64,000 nucleotides of DNA from Pegea sp. RAD2-039 (Eukaryota; Chordata; Thaliacea; Salpida; Salpidae), in NCBI GenBank assembly GCA_034620365.1, contig JAQGEQ010000084.1, positions 1,860,001-1,924,000 of the forward strand, read 5' to 3'. The position numbers and the translations under genes are program-made. Of the stretch, positions 22,101 to 35,500 are shown one piece after another. Under the pieces are notes generated by a model. That model worked only from the letters and a program-made list of their open reading frames with translations. It was not told where the DNA came from and searched no databases. The stretch's first letter is position 1; every line of letters begins with the position of its first letter.

Positions 22101-25100
22101 TAATCAAAAGTGATTGTGGGTCTTTCAAAACTCTTCCAACAAAAGTCTTCCCAATCAGCAAGCCAAAGAACAAAATTGCTCCCCAACTAACTCTCCTTCA
22201 CGAAATTAATCGAGATATAGAGAAGGAATCTCGCGTTAAAGTCGTACCAAGAAGTATCTTAAATAATAAAAATGTGAAGATTCATAAGATTCAGGGAGTG
22301 CAGGGAGTTCACCGTCTCTCCAACAAGCTGAACTCTTCGTTTTCTTTCGTAAATGCTGCTTCATTAGGAAAGAAAATTTCGACAGTTATTCCAGTCCTAC
22401 CCATGAAAGAAGTACAAGACAAAAGCAAGTACAAACCCATCAACCCAATTCTCAATCCCACTCTTCCTAAGATGACCACAGTTCGAATTGTTTCAAAGGA
22501 CTCCAGAAATTTTATTTCGAGATTACCTTACCAATATAAGAATCAGCGCAAAGTTCGAATCATCGATGGTTCCAGTATCACTGATAAAATCCATTCTAAT
22601 ATGGTGGTGATCCCAAAAAGCGAATTTAAATCTGAGAAGTCGCCCGATTCCGCTGTGGGAACAGATCATTCTGATGCGTCTTCTAGTCCAGCAAGTATTT
22701 CAGATGAAATAGTCAACAAAGCATGGACCCCGAAGCAGTTACTGAATGGAAATCAGTTACTGGCAAAGCAACTGGTGAGTTATTTGGTTTCAAATATGGA
22801 AGTTTTTGGTTCTAATTAGTTTCTTTTTCAAAGAATTCACCACCTCTAGGCGATATGCTCAAACATTTTGGCCATAATGGAGATGAAGATGGTTTTTATT
22901 TTTTGTTTTATTTTATTTAAAAATGTTTTTTCGTTATTTTTAATATGTTATTTTTCTAAAAAATTTTTGTTATTTTTGCCATAAATATTTAGTTAAATTG
23001 TAAAAAAGAATAATTTTATGTGATTGCAGAAGAATTAGACTTCGAACCAGACGATTACTTTACTGTTTCACAATTGTTATCAAATACTTTACAGTAAGTG
23101 ACAATTTGATTTCTAAAAACTCCTTGTTTTGTGATTTTAAATGAAACCAAATAAGTTGTCTTGAACAGTTGACAATCTAACAACCTTACTAACAAACATA
23201 TTTTACAACAGAGATGTAAAATCCGACAATACAAATTCATCTATAAGCTCCCAAGAAAAGGAAGAAGACTGTGAGACTGCTTCTGCTGTTGCATCAATTC
23301 AAGAAGATGCAATTGCTGTTGAAGTATCAGCAGATTGTAATAGGTACATTCAGATTATTATCAATTTAGTCTAACCGCTCAGGTAGTTTCATCTCGTTGT
23401 TGCCAATCTCAGAGAAATAGTTTTGTTTTATTTATTTTCTCTTCAGAAATCAATATTTGAAAGATTGAGTTTGCTGAATGAGTAGATCAAATAGCTTAGC
23501 AAACATTAGTCATTAAAAAAAAAGATTTTTAGAGTAAATTATTTACAGAAAACCACGCTACATAGTTTTAATTTTTTTGCTCTGATTATTTACAAAGTAA
23601 TTATTGAAATTGTTGTCAGAGAAACTGACAACTTCTGCACTTTGTAAATCTTCTTCGTTTGTTAGTCGGTTTTACTGAGTTAACAAAATCCTGTTTGTAA
23701 TCTATCTGAAGACGAATCTTTGGTGGCTGACTAATTATCTTCAAACATAGTCAGCATCTTTACTTGTTTAATTGTCAACAACTTTGCTTCTGGTTTTGTT
23801 CAACATTTTATTGATGGAATATGAAACTAGAAAGCTTCAAGTCAGTTTTAGTGTCGCGTTGTGATGGATAAGCTGACCCACAGCTGCTGGTAGTTGATAA
23901 AATCAACAAATAAACAACATGATAAAAATAATTAAAATCAACCAACTTATTTGGACATTTAAAACATCAAAATAAAAGCGGGAAGAGATGAAAAGTAAAT
24001 GATAAAAGTTTGTAGGGTTTTGTTGGAATGTTGCGTGTAATCAGTTACACAATTGAGTAAGAGGAAGGAAAGAGAAGGGGGTGAGAGAGAGGTGTATTGA
24101 GTTTACGAAGTAACTCGCGAGTTTTCAACCAACCAATCACACTCCGCTCAAATCTATTTTTATTTCAGAGTTTCAAGCCTACCAAATTTCCCGGTTTTAT
24201 TCGGACCACAAGATGTTGAAGAAATTCAAAAAACTATTCATCAACAATATGAATCGAAGATTGAAGAAACCATCCTTGCTCTTAAGAAGACGGAACAAAG
24301 CAAGTATCATCTAGAGAATAAAGTGGCTGAGTTGACGAAAGAGCTAGCTCAACGGAAGAGGTTGGAAGCGAGGAGATCTTCACAAATGCGCGATAGACAC
24401 AGATCTACCTACTCACGTACCACTGACGACTACTCTTCAGATGAGAGCAGGTTTGTGGTTCTCTATTGATGAGTAGACATCAGATGCTCAACAATTCTCT
24501 CAATTGTAGATTTGCAACTTCGCCACCTCGACCACGCCGTCCTAGTCCCTCGTACCACCCCTACAACCCGGAATCTACAGTGAGGTGAGACTTACAAACG
24601 AACATGTTTAAGGTTTGGTGCGCGTATGGAGCTACTGTTACTGTTGCTAGTAGCTGTCTTGCTTTTAACGTTACTCTTCCTTAAGTTTTCAAGATCAGTT
24701 CATGATGAAGTGATATTTGGAATTATTGAGTTGCTAAAACTCTGCCTGTGACGAATTACTGATTCGGAGGCATTTATGTGATTAAGCAGGGTGTGTATGC
24801 CATCAAAATACGTTAGAGTTCGATTTGATTTTGATGGTACTCACCCTGCTGAAATAACCACAAAATTGTTTGACTTTTTGCTACTGAAAACGCTTTTTTG
24901 AAAAAAGCACGAAGATTAAATCGAACATTTGACAGTAGAAGGAAGGATTATGAAAAAGCATCGTCTTTCCCTGCATCAAGTCCTCATCAGCGAAGTCTGT
25001 CGTCCGAAAGATCAACCAATAGGTGAGTGATCTACAAATGTTTAGATTTAGTTTCATCGTATAAAATTACAAAGTTTCTATAAATTGAAATCTGATTTGA

Positions 25101-25946
25101 GATGCGATAGAGCGCGATTTCGTTCAATCTTTCTCTCTATGGTTAACTAAACGCCGCCGCCGCCGTTGCCATCCACTTAATAAACTCGCTTTACAACTTT
25201 TCATACATGAGCGCGCGCGCATACACACACGCGTCATCAACTTTCATTTGAATTTTACAGAAATCGAAACAAAAGACATTTAGAGGACAATGACCAGCTC
25301 TACCAGAGTAAGCGCAGAAAGGAGTCGTATGAAAAGAAGAGAGAGGTAAGTGGTGATGCCAGAAAAGAGTTATTAATTAGCTGATTCGATCGATAGATGG
25401 AAGCTGTCGACGAACGACGTGTCGTGTTTGTCGGTGGCTTTGACGACTCCGTAGGCGAGGGTTACCTGATGAAACGTTTCACTAAATTCGGTGCCATCGA
25501 AAATTTAAAGGTTTTCCGTCGAGCAAAAGAGTAAGTAGCTGTGGGTCGATCGATTCGTGCCTCAATCGAGTCAGAAGTGATTCGGTTCAAATTTTATCGA
25601 TTCATCAAATCTACTTTACAAAATGAAAATCGGAAATATTTGGTTTGCAGTGATGGCCGCGAACCTTACGCTTTCATCTACTTCATTCGAAAAGCGGATG
25701 CCAACAAGGCAATCGAAGAAGGCAACATCGGAGAGAGTCATCAGCTCCAACTCTCCTTCGGTGGAAGACGAAAGTTCTGCAGGCAACGTTATCGAGATCT
25801 AGGTCCGTATCTCCCCAACTCTCCTGCCCCCTCCTTAAACTTCTTTCTTTACAGATGATTGTGTTGATAGTGATAGCGATAAATCTGAAGAAGATGATCT
25901 CGCCACTTTGTTAAGTCGGCATCGAGAACTTCAAGAAAATTGTTAA
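19191..25946 (+). CDS. PGC-1 family transcriptional coactivator (PPARGC1-like, 19 coding exons)
   Basis: Nuclear coactivator family that drives mitochondrial biogenesis and energy metabolism. Exons: 19191-19310, 19415-19537, 19733-19924, 20173-20238, 20293-20452, 20534-20597, 20761-20810, 21047-21990, 22043-22774, 22834-22891, 23030-23093, 23212-23343, 24169-24450, 24510-24584, 24915-25022, 25261-25345, 25397-25530, 25651-25802, 25855-25946. These total 3633 nt, giving 1210 aa. Visible: an acidic N-terminal activation region; LKKYLLSP at about 146 and ELLKQL at about 206, matching leucine motifs of PGC-1alpha; DHDY at 310-313, the HCF-1-binding motif of the family; an Arg/Ser-rich stretch at about 900-1085; a C-terminal RRM with VVFVGGF (RNP2) and YAFIYFI (RNP1); then FGGRRKFCRQRYRDL, the family-specific strand after the RRM, and an acidic tail. 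The acceptor used before exon 15 (ACGAAG) is weak. A single homologue cannot be assigned to alpha, beta or PRC. Confidence 0.88.
24777..24862 (+). ncRNA. MicroRNA-like hairpin in an intron of the PGC-1-like gene
   Basis: A long imperfect inverted repeat lies in the intron 24585-24914. The 5' arm has AGCAGGGTG (24785-24793) and CCATCAAAAT (24800-24809). The 3' arm has ATTTTGATGG (24828-24837) and CACCCTGCT (24842-24850). Between the paired blocks, GTA pairs with TAC, leaving one T:T mismatch and a 2-nt bulge. The loop is 18 nt (24810-24827). A lower stem continues with TGTG against CACA and TTA against TAA, around a mismatch and a 4-nt bulge. Arm length near 22 nt, small internal defects and a lower stem resemble animal microRNA precursors. 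I do not recognise a known mature sequence. A short palindromic transposon relic is the alternative. Confidence 0.42.
25023..25260. repeat. Simple-sequence tracts in a PGC-1-like intron
   Basis: This intron contains a short (CCG)n run near 25148-25165 and an alternating GC/CA purine-pyrimidine tract near 25209-25235. Both are unusual in such AT-rich DNA and are low-complexity. No function is implied. Confidence 0.6.
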
Positions 25947-28900
25947 TCTTAAGAGAGAGGTCCTCCTCCTCAATGGTTTCTTTCAAATTATTTCCGAATT
26001 TAATTTATTTCTTTATTTACATTTGTGCGTTTTGTCAACGATATGCAACAACCTCTTACTTGACTGTTGTCAATTACGCCACTAACTCCGCATCCATCTA
26101 AGATATATTTTCAACGTGGCTGGTATACGGGTTGAGGTGCTCCATTATCATGTTGACTCATCTTGCTGCTGCTGTCATCATCATGTCAGTTGTGTCATTT
26201 TTCGACTGTTGTTTGAAAGAAGCCAACCCAATGGAGCTTTTCACTTTTTACTTCTTGCCTCGTCTGTACCTTTTCATTTGCAACTATCGACAAACTGAAC
26301 CAAATGCAAAATTTAGGAAATTTGATTGAGTTTGGGGGCTAGCTTGTCCTCATCGGTATATTGGTTCACCTTGTCTGCAAACAAAACTAGCCGATGATGT
26401 CTGTACTGCCTTCTTATCTCATTTGTGTATTAGTCAATTTATTAATTTAGGAAATTTAGAACTATTTCAGTTCTGTCTTATCTATCTGTTTGTCAGTCTG
26501 TCGTTTGTCTCTTGTTTTTCACATCAAATGTGCTATGATATATCACCATCATCATCCACAACAATTGCTTAGTTGTTGGCGAGTGACGCCAACCAGTTTT
26601 AGCTATTTAAAAACCCTCACTTTTTATCATAAATCAGTTTACGATCAACTACCAACTACTTTTCTTCCATAATCTTGTAAATACTTTAATAATTAACTTA
26701 TAATTCGGTTATTTAAACAATCTTGGTTTTGACTTAAAATCCCGTCAACTTCACTCATCTGATTGTTTGCTTGAAGAACATTTTTACAACAATAAAGTCT
26801 TTCCTAATTTTCGAGAAACTTTTGAACGATGAAATTTGCATGATGGAGCCCGTCGACATCTGCATGACTGCTTCTTTTATCGATCATGAGTCTTTCAGTC
26901 TAGACCTCCCCTTATTATTACTTTGATGATTTTTTTACCATTTGATCGTCATTTAGAAGTTCCAGTAGTTCATGTCCTGCTTGCAGGTGGTAATATACTT
27001 TCTTAGGTACCGGGGTTTTTAAGATTCTTTGTTTTCGTTAAACGAGTGTTTTGAATAAAATATAAAACTTTTTCGACATTTCTTCAATTTACATTCAAAT
27101 TAAGAACTTTGTAGAGTTTACTAGAAATACGATAGTATGTAGAATGGTTGTGAACTGATGTAGAAATATGAGAATAACTTATAATTAAATGTTTGCTGAC
27201 AACTTCAAATAGATTTGTTGAATATTTGATGAGTAAATATTTAAATAAAACTTTTAAGTAGAGATATCATGAATTTTCTGTTTTATAAAATGTTAACAAT
27301 TATTTTATGAAAATTAGTTATTTCCATTTATTAAGCAGATTGATGAATTAGTCTTTTTACGATAATTTTTTTAACAAATATAAAGTTATGGGTTAAATAA
27401 GCGACTAGTTTATTAGGTTCGATTTATTTTAATATGGAATTAAACACTTATTCAATCGGTTGAATTAAATAAAGAAAATAATTGAAGCTTAATATTGATA
27501 TATACAATAATTTAATCGTTTAAATGTTTCTCATTATTTGTTTAAAGATATTGTTAGGTAAGATATCTTTTCTTAGATGAAAACAGTTTTGATATCTTTA
27601 GGTTGTCATATTTATGACAAATTGTTGTTGTTAACAACCTGAGTACAAGTAGATCAAAGTCCATCATAAAATATTTCTATCCCTACTACCGTTCTAAACA
27701 TAGAAGTATATAAGAAAAAGAGTAACATTGTAATAATGAAAATGTCTTGCTAATTCAATTTATTTCAACACCAATAAGTAGTTGCTAAAATATTAAATAC
27801 TTCATAAAACATAATATTTAAAACAATTTCCTTAGCTTTAAAGAGATATTTGTGTGTCAAGATCTTCTATCACCTATATTTTCGACTAAAATATATAAAT
27901 AAAAGTCAACTAGATTTTACTATAGAATCAAATAAAGTGAACAAATTAAATCAACAAATAATTTGTCTTGTAGATATTTTAAGAATGTTTATCCAATTAG
28001 AGATAGCTTTTTTCACATAAGATAGCATGATAAGAAATTTGAATAATAGTAAAGAGAGTTTTATCTTTGATACATTATCCAACTTTGGAAAAACCTACAA
28101 TAGCAAAAATTAAAAAGTAGGATATTAAATCCTTATTCTAATCTGCTACAATCAATTGTTTTGAAACCTAAAATCTTAAAGAAAGTTAAAACTTAATAAA
28201 TATTTGAAATGCTTATTTTTACACAAAGCTTTAAATAAGAACTTTATTAAAATATAAAAGATTAAAATAACAAGAAAATCAACAATTTGAATAAATGATT
28301 TTTACTTTATATTTTCACAATATCATTTTCATTAAACTCACTTAAAAGTTACTTTTTGAATGTAAAAATTCTCTCAGTTTTAAGCTTAACATAAGGAAGC
28401 AGGTTGACAAATGCTTGAAAAAAATTATTTCATAAAAGGGCAACAACCGGATGTATAACTAGTTCATTCATTAAATTAAAAAGTTAATGTGCTTAACAAG
28501 TCGCTAAATAATTTGAGTCATCAGATTTAAATTGTAGTTAATTTAGTTTTATTTAGAAATTCCTAATTAAATAGAGTAAAGAATTGTAAAAATAAGGCTA
28601 GAAATTGTAAACAAAATCTCTAATTTAAATAATTTAGAATTCTGTATTTAAGACTTAACAAGTCTTATTAAATTGATATTAAAATGTTGTTCTTTTAATT
28701 GGCGGCAAAATTGAGTTTTGTTGGAAAATATTTAAAACTTTATTACCTAACCAAACCGGTTTCAAATTGATTCATACTACTTCTGTGTTATACTACTGTA
28801 TTTGTAGTCAACATTAAAGCTAACCACTTCCTATCACCTGATACTAGTTCCTTCTTGTGGTTCTTCTTCATATCACGTGATATATTTCTTAGTCACTTCT

Positions 28901-31900
28901 TACAGCCTGAAGACTTAAAAAAATAAGATGCTGATGATTCTTGTATATTCTATACTTCCAGTTAATTTTTTGAATGCTTTGTTAAGTTTTATCAAAAGCT
29001 TCCTATTTATCAATAGAAAAAAATTAAAAAGTTTTTTAATTAATAATTACTACGTAAGTTATTAGAATTTGTTAAACTTTCAAGATAATTTTTAGTTGAA
29101 ATTTTTTTAAAGGTAAATATTTCAACAAAGAAATCTTGTACTTCAAGTAACTAGTTTATCTACACCCACTATCCTTTTTTTGAAAACTTGTAATAACATT
29201 GTTGTCTACAACTCCTCTTTAGTATATAATCATTATTTAAGGTTGAATTAACTTTGGTATTTGGTTCAATCTCTATTAGATGAGTTTAGAAATAAAAAAG
29301 CTTTTGAATTCTCTCAAAATTCTTACAACTAATAATAAAAACTATAATCGAAAAGCTTACTAGAATAACATTTTGTTTTTGAACATCTTACACATAAAAC
29401 TTTTTGTTAAAATAAAACCTAAAAAAACTTTTCACAAAAGTAGTTAAAGAACTTGCTGAGTGAAACTTCTTAAATATTAGGAACAAAACTAAAAAGAACT
29501 TAAAGACTACATTTTGTTACATTTTTTATTTTGTTAAATTTCAGTTAGAAATAAAGAATAGAAAAATATTCTACGAACTTATAATGGTAAAAAAGTTTTC
29601 TTACAACTAAAACTATAAAAAGAATACTAATCTTTAAAATATTTAGTAAAATATATTTCAAAAAGTCTGAAATCAATTATAGATTATTTCAAACAGAGTT
29701 AACAACTATCAAAAATGATCAATTGTTAAAATAAATATTAAAAAGTTTAGATATAGGTTTAAAACTAAGACGAAACTTTAATCATGGACGATTTGAGGCC
29801 AACCAAAAAGATTAAAATATATTTCCAAGTTTATGATAAGCTGATTCAACAAAGATTTTTTTTTGATGGTGATGGACTCTTCTAGATCCAGAAAGAAAAT
29901 CTGTTGACCTTCTGATTAAAGCTCTTTTTAAATAATAACAATACTTTTTTAATGCTCAAATCTTTGAGTTGATACGGACCACATTCAAGACGTTGGCATT
30001 TTTTATTGCAGGTTTTAGATAATTTGATGAGTCGACATATAAAAAATTTAGTGTATCATATAAAATATACATCTTTTGACATAGCAATTCTCAACCAGAT
30101 GTTTTAAGTCTGTTGAAGTTTTCTAAAACTTTTTGCGTGAGAAAAGAATAAGAAGTCAAATTTTGATCTTAACAATTTAATTTAATTTAATGTCCAGTGT
30201 TTTGTGATAAAAAACATTATCGAAAGTTCAATTATGTGACAAACCCATTAAGAAAATCGCTACATTTAATCAGAGATGAAAAAAGAGTCAAAAGACCTCA
30301 CCAACGTCGATCAGTAGGAGAATAACTTAAAAATGTAAATAAAGTATTTCAAAAATTTCGATTTACGCCTAATAGCAGTAGTGAGCTACTTTTAAAATTT
30401 ACTTTTTCTTTTAAGCTTAGAAATTTCTTTTTTGATAAAGTATTTTTCATAATTTATTAAGTTGCCAAAAGTTTTAAAGTTTTCCATAATTGATTTTTTC
30501 ATCTTTTAAATTTTACAATTGTGCTACAGGAATTAGAAATGAAGAAAAAGTTAAATACAAATTTAGATATAGCATCATAAGCAATCTATGTGGAAATGTG
30601 AAACTCAATTTTAGTCAAAAGTATTATATTCAGCAAAAATCTTATTGATAAATGCTCTGTATGAATTTATGATCTACTACACAATTTAAGTCTTCTATAT
30701 TCCAACAAACTATAATTCAGAACTCCTTATTACTAATTAATCTTCTGTAAATCTTCTAATGAAATTATTTGAATTATCACACAAGCTGAATTACTAGCAT
30801 TATAATATAACTTTTAATCACTAAAAGTATTTTATATTTTTTTATAAATTTTGATTCCATCCTTTTAATCTTTTTTCTATTGCCGTTTTTTGTATCTTTG
30901 TTATCGTTGAATAGTCATTTATCTTTGCATTTTAAATCACTGTTAATAATTTTGTTCTATCTGATCAATAAATACATCAATTAATTTGGAATTCTGTTCT
31001 GGTTTTATATAGTGCGATTTAAGTGCATCTTTCTACAATAAACATGATTAAAACTGTTTGCAGTAATTATATGAAAAGTTAAATTGAATCCAAAAGATGA
31101 CTGACTTGTGTATGAACCGCTAGAAGTTGGTGAATTTGTTATCAAAGTCCAGTAAACATTTGTTTTTCTCTGCTAATTCCAACATACTCATACAACTAAA
31201 TTTTAACAATTATTGATTTAATATTTTTATAATGTTTTTAGTCACCAGAAATATTAAAATAATAAAAATGTTCTAATTTTTCTGGCTTTATTTAGGAGTT
31301 ATGATTATAGAAGTAACTACATTTAGATAACTCTTGGATTAATTTTGTAAACACTTTTTTCCCAACAATTCTCGATTTGCGGCTTTGAATAATCTAGGAA
31401 GTATTTTTTTGGCACCATGCCTTCATGAAGCACTCAATTATCAGCCGATTATTAAAATTCTTTGAACAATTTACTTTTTAAGTTTTATCTAAATATAAGA
31501 GCTTAAAAATCTATTAAATTTGATTATTTTGATATGTTCAAATAAATTGCTACTTTTATGTGATTTGAGTAAACTGTTTGATATAAAACTAGAAAATTTT
31601 TAAACTTTATATTTACGTGAGGCTAATTAAAATAATTTCGCTTAAGGTGAAATACAGGTGCATTTTTTAGTTTTTAAAAATGGTTATTTGTAACAACAAT
31701 AAATCTTATAACTACAAACTGGTTGCAATCTTACCACAAGTTTAGCAAAAATTACAGCTCAGTAATAAATTGGTTTTTGAAGCTTTAAGCTTTGGCATAA
31801 AACCCATAAAATTTCCTAAACAAGTTTTTCTTATAAACAAGATTTTTCTTCTAAGTTTGATAAGGTGATCTTCTGGTCATTTGGTGCAGTTTATCAAGTA

Positions 31901-32501
31901 GAAACAGTAGTCGCTTATATCATAGCAGCAAATATCCATTAGAATTTCTAAAACTTGAAATATTTGAATTATCTATTTGATATTAAAGGAATGACTTTAG
32001 TATTTATGATAAATTGATTCATTATCTTACAATTCTTTCAACTAATCTTACATAATCGAAAAAAAAATCTCAGCAATTTTCACAGAAGGGATTTATTTCG
32101 TGAAAATTGTGAACAAGAAGCTCTTATTTAGAAAGTTCTTTCAGATTTATATTTAACTATTTATTTATGTTTGAGAAATTACTTAAAGTGTTTTACCATC
32201 ATAATTGAAAATACTTAACCAGTTTTGAATTGGACAAATAAGCTATTAGAATAAAGTGAAAATTGTGGTTACAAAATAATCTACAACAATTTGGGAGCAA
32301 CAACAAATAGAATGAAAAGTAACTTTTTAAGATCATTGGACATTGCTCTAATGCATTTACACGTATATATAAAAACTGTGATGAATAGTTGCATAAAATT
32401 GTAGAAGAAAATATCACTGCAGTAATGATGAAAAAATTAAAACTAAAAATTTAGGCAACAGGTGCTTCAGCTTTGAGGAGCCGTCTGAAAAACAAAAGTT
32501 A
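25947..32501. other. Long intergenic region between convergent genes
   Basis: About 6.5 kb between the stop codons of the PGC-1-like gene (+) and the myosin gene (-). The first about 850 bp is less AT-rich and probably 3' UTR, ending near AATAAA at 26791-26796. The rest is very AT-rich. It includes a TCACGTGA palindrome at 28873-28880. Short frames at 26116-26672 show no family resemblance. No gene or RNA was recognised. Confidence 0.4.
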
Positions 32502-35500
32502 TCAGTTTGCAGTGCTTCCGGCTGAGTCTGTTGAAATATTTACCACGCATAAGTTGCCGTTTTTACTCTTTTTCACAGATGACACATCACCAGTACAAAA
32601 CTCTATCAAACCATCTTTATCACCATCAATTTTGTGTGCAGCACTAAAACGCAACAAAACTCAGATGAGTTCAAAATATCGAAAAACTGAATTGAAAATA
32701 AACGTTTAATATTCGATATTCACCTTCGATTTGAAATATTCAATTTTTCAGCCATTTTCGAAGCTTTGCTTAATTTGGTCAAAGTCTCGATACAGAATCC
32801 ACTTTTGAGGATCACATCACCCTTACTCTTGTTTTCGCCACTTGATGACGTATGTAATATGAAAACGTCATCATAAAGAGCACTACAAGTGATCCCTGTT
32901 GAAAATCAGATGAATCAAAGACTTTCAGATGATTGTGATTCTACCTGAAAGATGACTAAATGGGATGTAGTCTTTGATTTTGTTTGTTTTAGTATCAAAT
33001 ACGTAAACAGATGAAGTAGTAACCACTAGAAGGCGATCGCGAGGCTTGTAACCATGACGATCGTACTTAGTGACGTTGCATACGTAACAGATCTTTTCTC
33101 TTTCATCAATCGAAGATTTTTGCTTCGGATTTAGCAAGCGATCTGAGATGAAGATTAGAGGATAATATTTGTATAGGAAGTTTATCTGGATCCCAAACCA
33201 GTGTTTTGTTCAAATGGTTTGCCGATCGATCTTTCATATGTCTTCTTCTTCTCTCTAAAGATATAACTTGCGAGCGATTTTTCCTCAAGGATCATCTTCT
33301 TTTCCGAAGAGCAGCTTTTCACGTACCTCAGTGTCATATTCCTCATATTTAAATCTTTTAGAAGTTCTCGAGCCTGAAATCATTAAATTGTGACGTCACA
33401 AGACTTTGAAAATCAGACATGTCACCTCTTCTAAGGCCACAGGTGCTCTAGGCCAGGTTTTATCAAGGACACTTTTAGGTAAGTTTTGCAGACATTTCTT
33501 CAAATAACTGATTCGGACAAAATCCAAGAAATTCGCGTTTTTTTCAGATCGCTCTTTGTTGCGGTAAATAAACCCGATAATAAACCTAGAAACAAAAATG
33601 GCGTTTTTACAAATTGGCCCAGCTCAGATAACTTTGATGCTTACTTCCGGATCTCTTCAGCAGCTTTTTTTCGCTTAATTCGAAGTCTGATTGCAAGAAC
33701 CCTCCTCCAGTTGGAGCTGATCACAGTTACAGCTGCTCTCATCTTTTTATACTTCTTATTTTGTGTCCAACCTCGGAAGAGTGACTGAATCATCGTAGCG
33801 AGCTCGTGTTTACGTCGCTATATGCAAATGAGAAAAATGAAGATGACTAAAGATGCAAAAAAGGGAAGTACCTGAAAAAGTTCTTCAATCTTGAAGAGAG
33901 TCTGAGGTTTTCTGATGAATATCTTTGTGTGTCCCATTCGATAACCTTCATTCTGGAGTTGAAGATCACAACAGATTTGTTGGACGGCGTCTCGTTCGCT
34001 TCCATCAAATTGAGGCCAAGTAGAGGAACTCAAACTCTTGTATCTGATGAGAAGATCAGTGAGGATCACTGATTATGAAAAGATCAATCAAACCTTTTGT
34101 AAAAGACGTGATAAGGTCTTCTGTATGCAAATCCAGCTCGTCGAACTCGCAGGTTCTCCATCAATCCCAAATATTTGACTTGATGCTGCACCAAACGGTT
34201 ATCGAAGTTTCCTATAAGTTGAAAAATGCAATTTTGATCATTTAAATTTTTTAATTGATTAACTTTTCGAAAACTATAGTTGATGACGTCATTGCTCAAA
34301 ATGAGATTTCCGGTGAATTTTTTTAAATAATCAAAACATTGAATTAAAAATTTTAACTTTTAAAAAAATATTTTGAAGTTAGATTTTCAACTGACTTGGT
34401 GACTTGATGTCATTTGGCTTGATGCAACGAACATATGACGGTTCTTTAGACATCAAAATTTGCATCAAATGATTTAGGGACGTTCTGAATTGAGTTCCAA
34501 CAGTTTCAGGCCGTTTCTTCCTGAATTTGAATATCGTTCGATGTATATTGATCTCATAAATCACTGATTTTATCATTGATTTTTAATAAATAAATTTTCT
34601 GAATTGTGATTTTCTAGCAGCGTGAAGATAACTCAAATATTTATATAGTAATTTATGAGAACTTTAGATCTTAAAAAGGTTATTGGAAGAAATCTCATTC
34701 AAGCTAATGTTTGGTTACTTCGAGTACCTAGACAATTCATCTTTAGTAAAAAGCTCCATTACAATTGGATTTGTTGATTCTGACATCAGCTCTTTGAGGT
34801 TTCGATAAAGAAGATCATTATTTTTATCCAAAAATCCTATAAGTACAAAAATAGGGTTGAACTAAACTGATTGTATAACATTTTTGTATAAATTGTTCTA
34901 GACAGTTATAAATTTGCAAAAACATATTCTATATTCCACAAAATTTGAAAAATCAGAATTTAAATTTGTTTATTATTTAAAAGAAAATTATTTGAAAGTT
35001 TTTTAGTTTGGAATAATACCAGAAGTAGAAAGTTTAATAAATAAACTAGAAAAGTTATTATAAGTTGAGTGGTAACCTGAAACATTGTAGGTGACTTCAC
35101 CAGCATAATGCTGCAAACGAAATTCGTCATACTTCATAGATTTCCTCGTCTTGGCATCCGCAAGAGAATGCCTACAAGTTGATGAAGATTAAATCATGAT
35201 GAATAACATCAAAACAATTCTAATATGTTTACAAGTTAGCTGGTGGAAAAGTTTTAAAATGTTTGCAACTTTTGAAAACTATCATTTTTCACCCTTCTAC
35301 ATTCAACTCTTTTATTATATTTTTCACGAAATTTTATGATATAAATATTGAAATTGTGGGCGTAACAAAATAAAAGGAAAACTAAACAATAAATAATCTG
35401 AAAAGCTCAACTTTCAAGCATCTAAATTCTCAAGCCATTCAGCTAATTTACTAGTTAATGGAATAATCAATTACTGAAGTTAAAACTAACGTCAGGAAAC

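Noticed and set aside
26116-26672. Overlapping short frames downstream of the PGC-1-like gene
   Set aside because: Composition and position fit a 3' UTR. No conserved motif, and the RRM protein already has its stop at 25946.
33290-33327. Possible intron after CTGAG (GTACGT donor) in the myosin tail
   Set aside because: Reading straight through gives a sequence that matches the family tail without a gap, whereas splicing there needs a frame shift.
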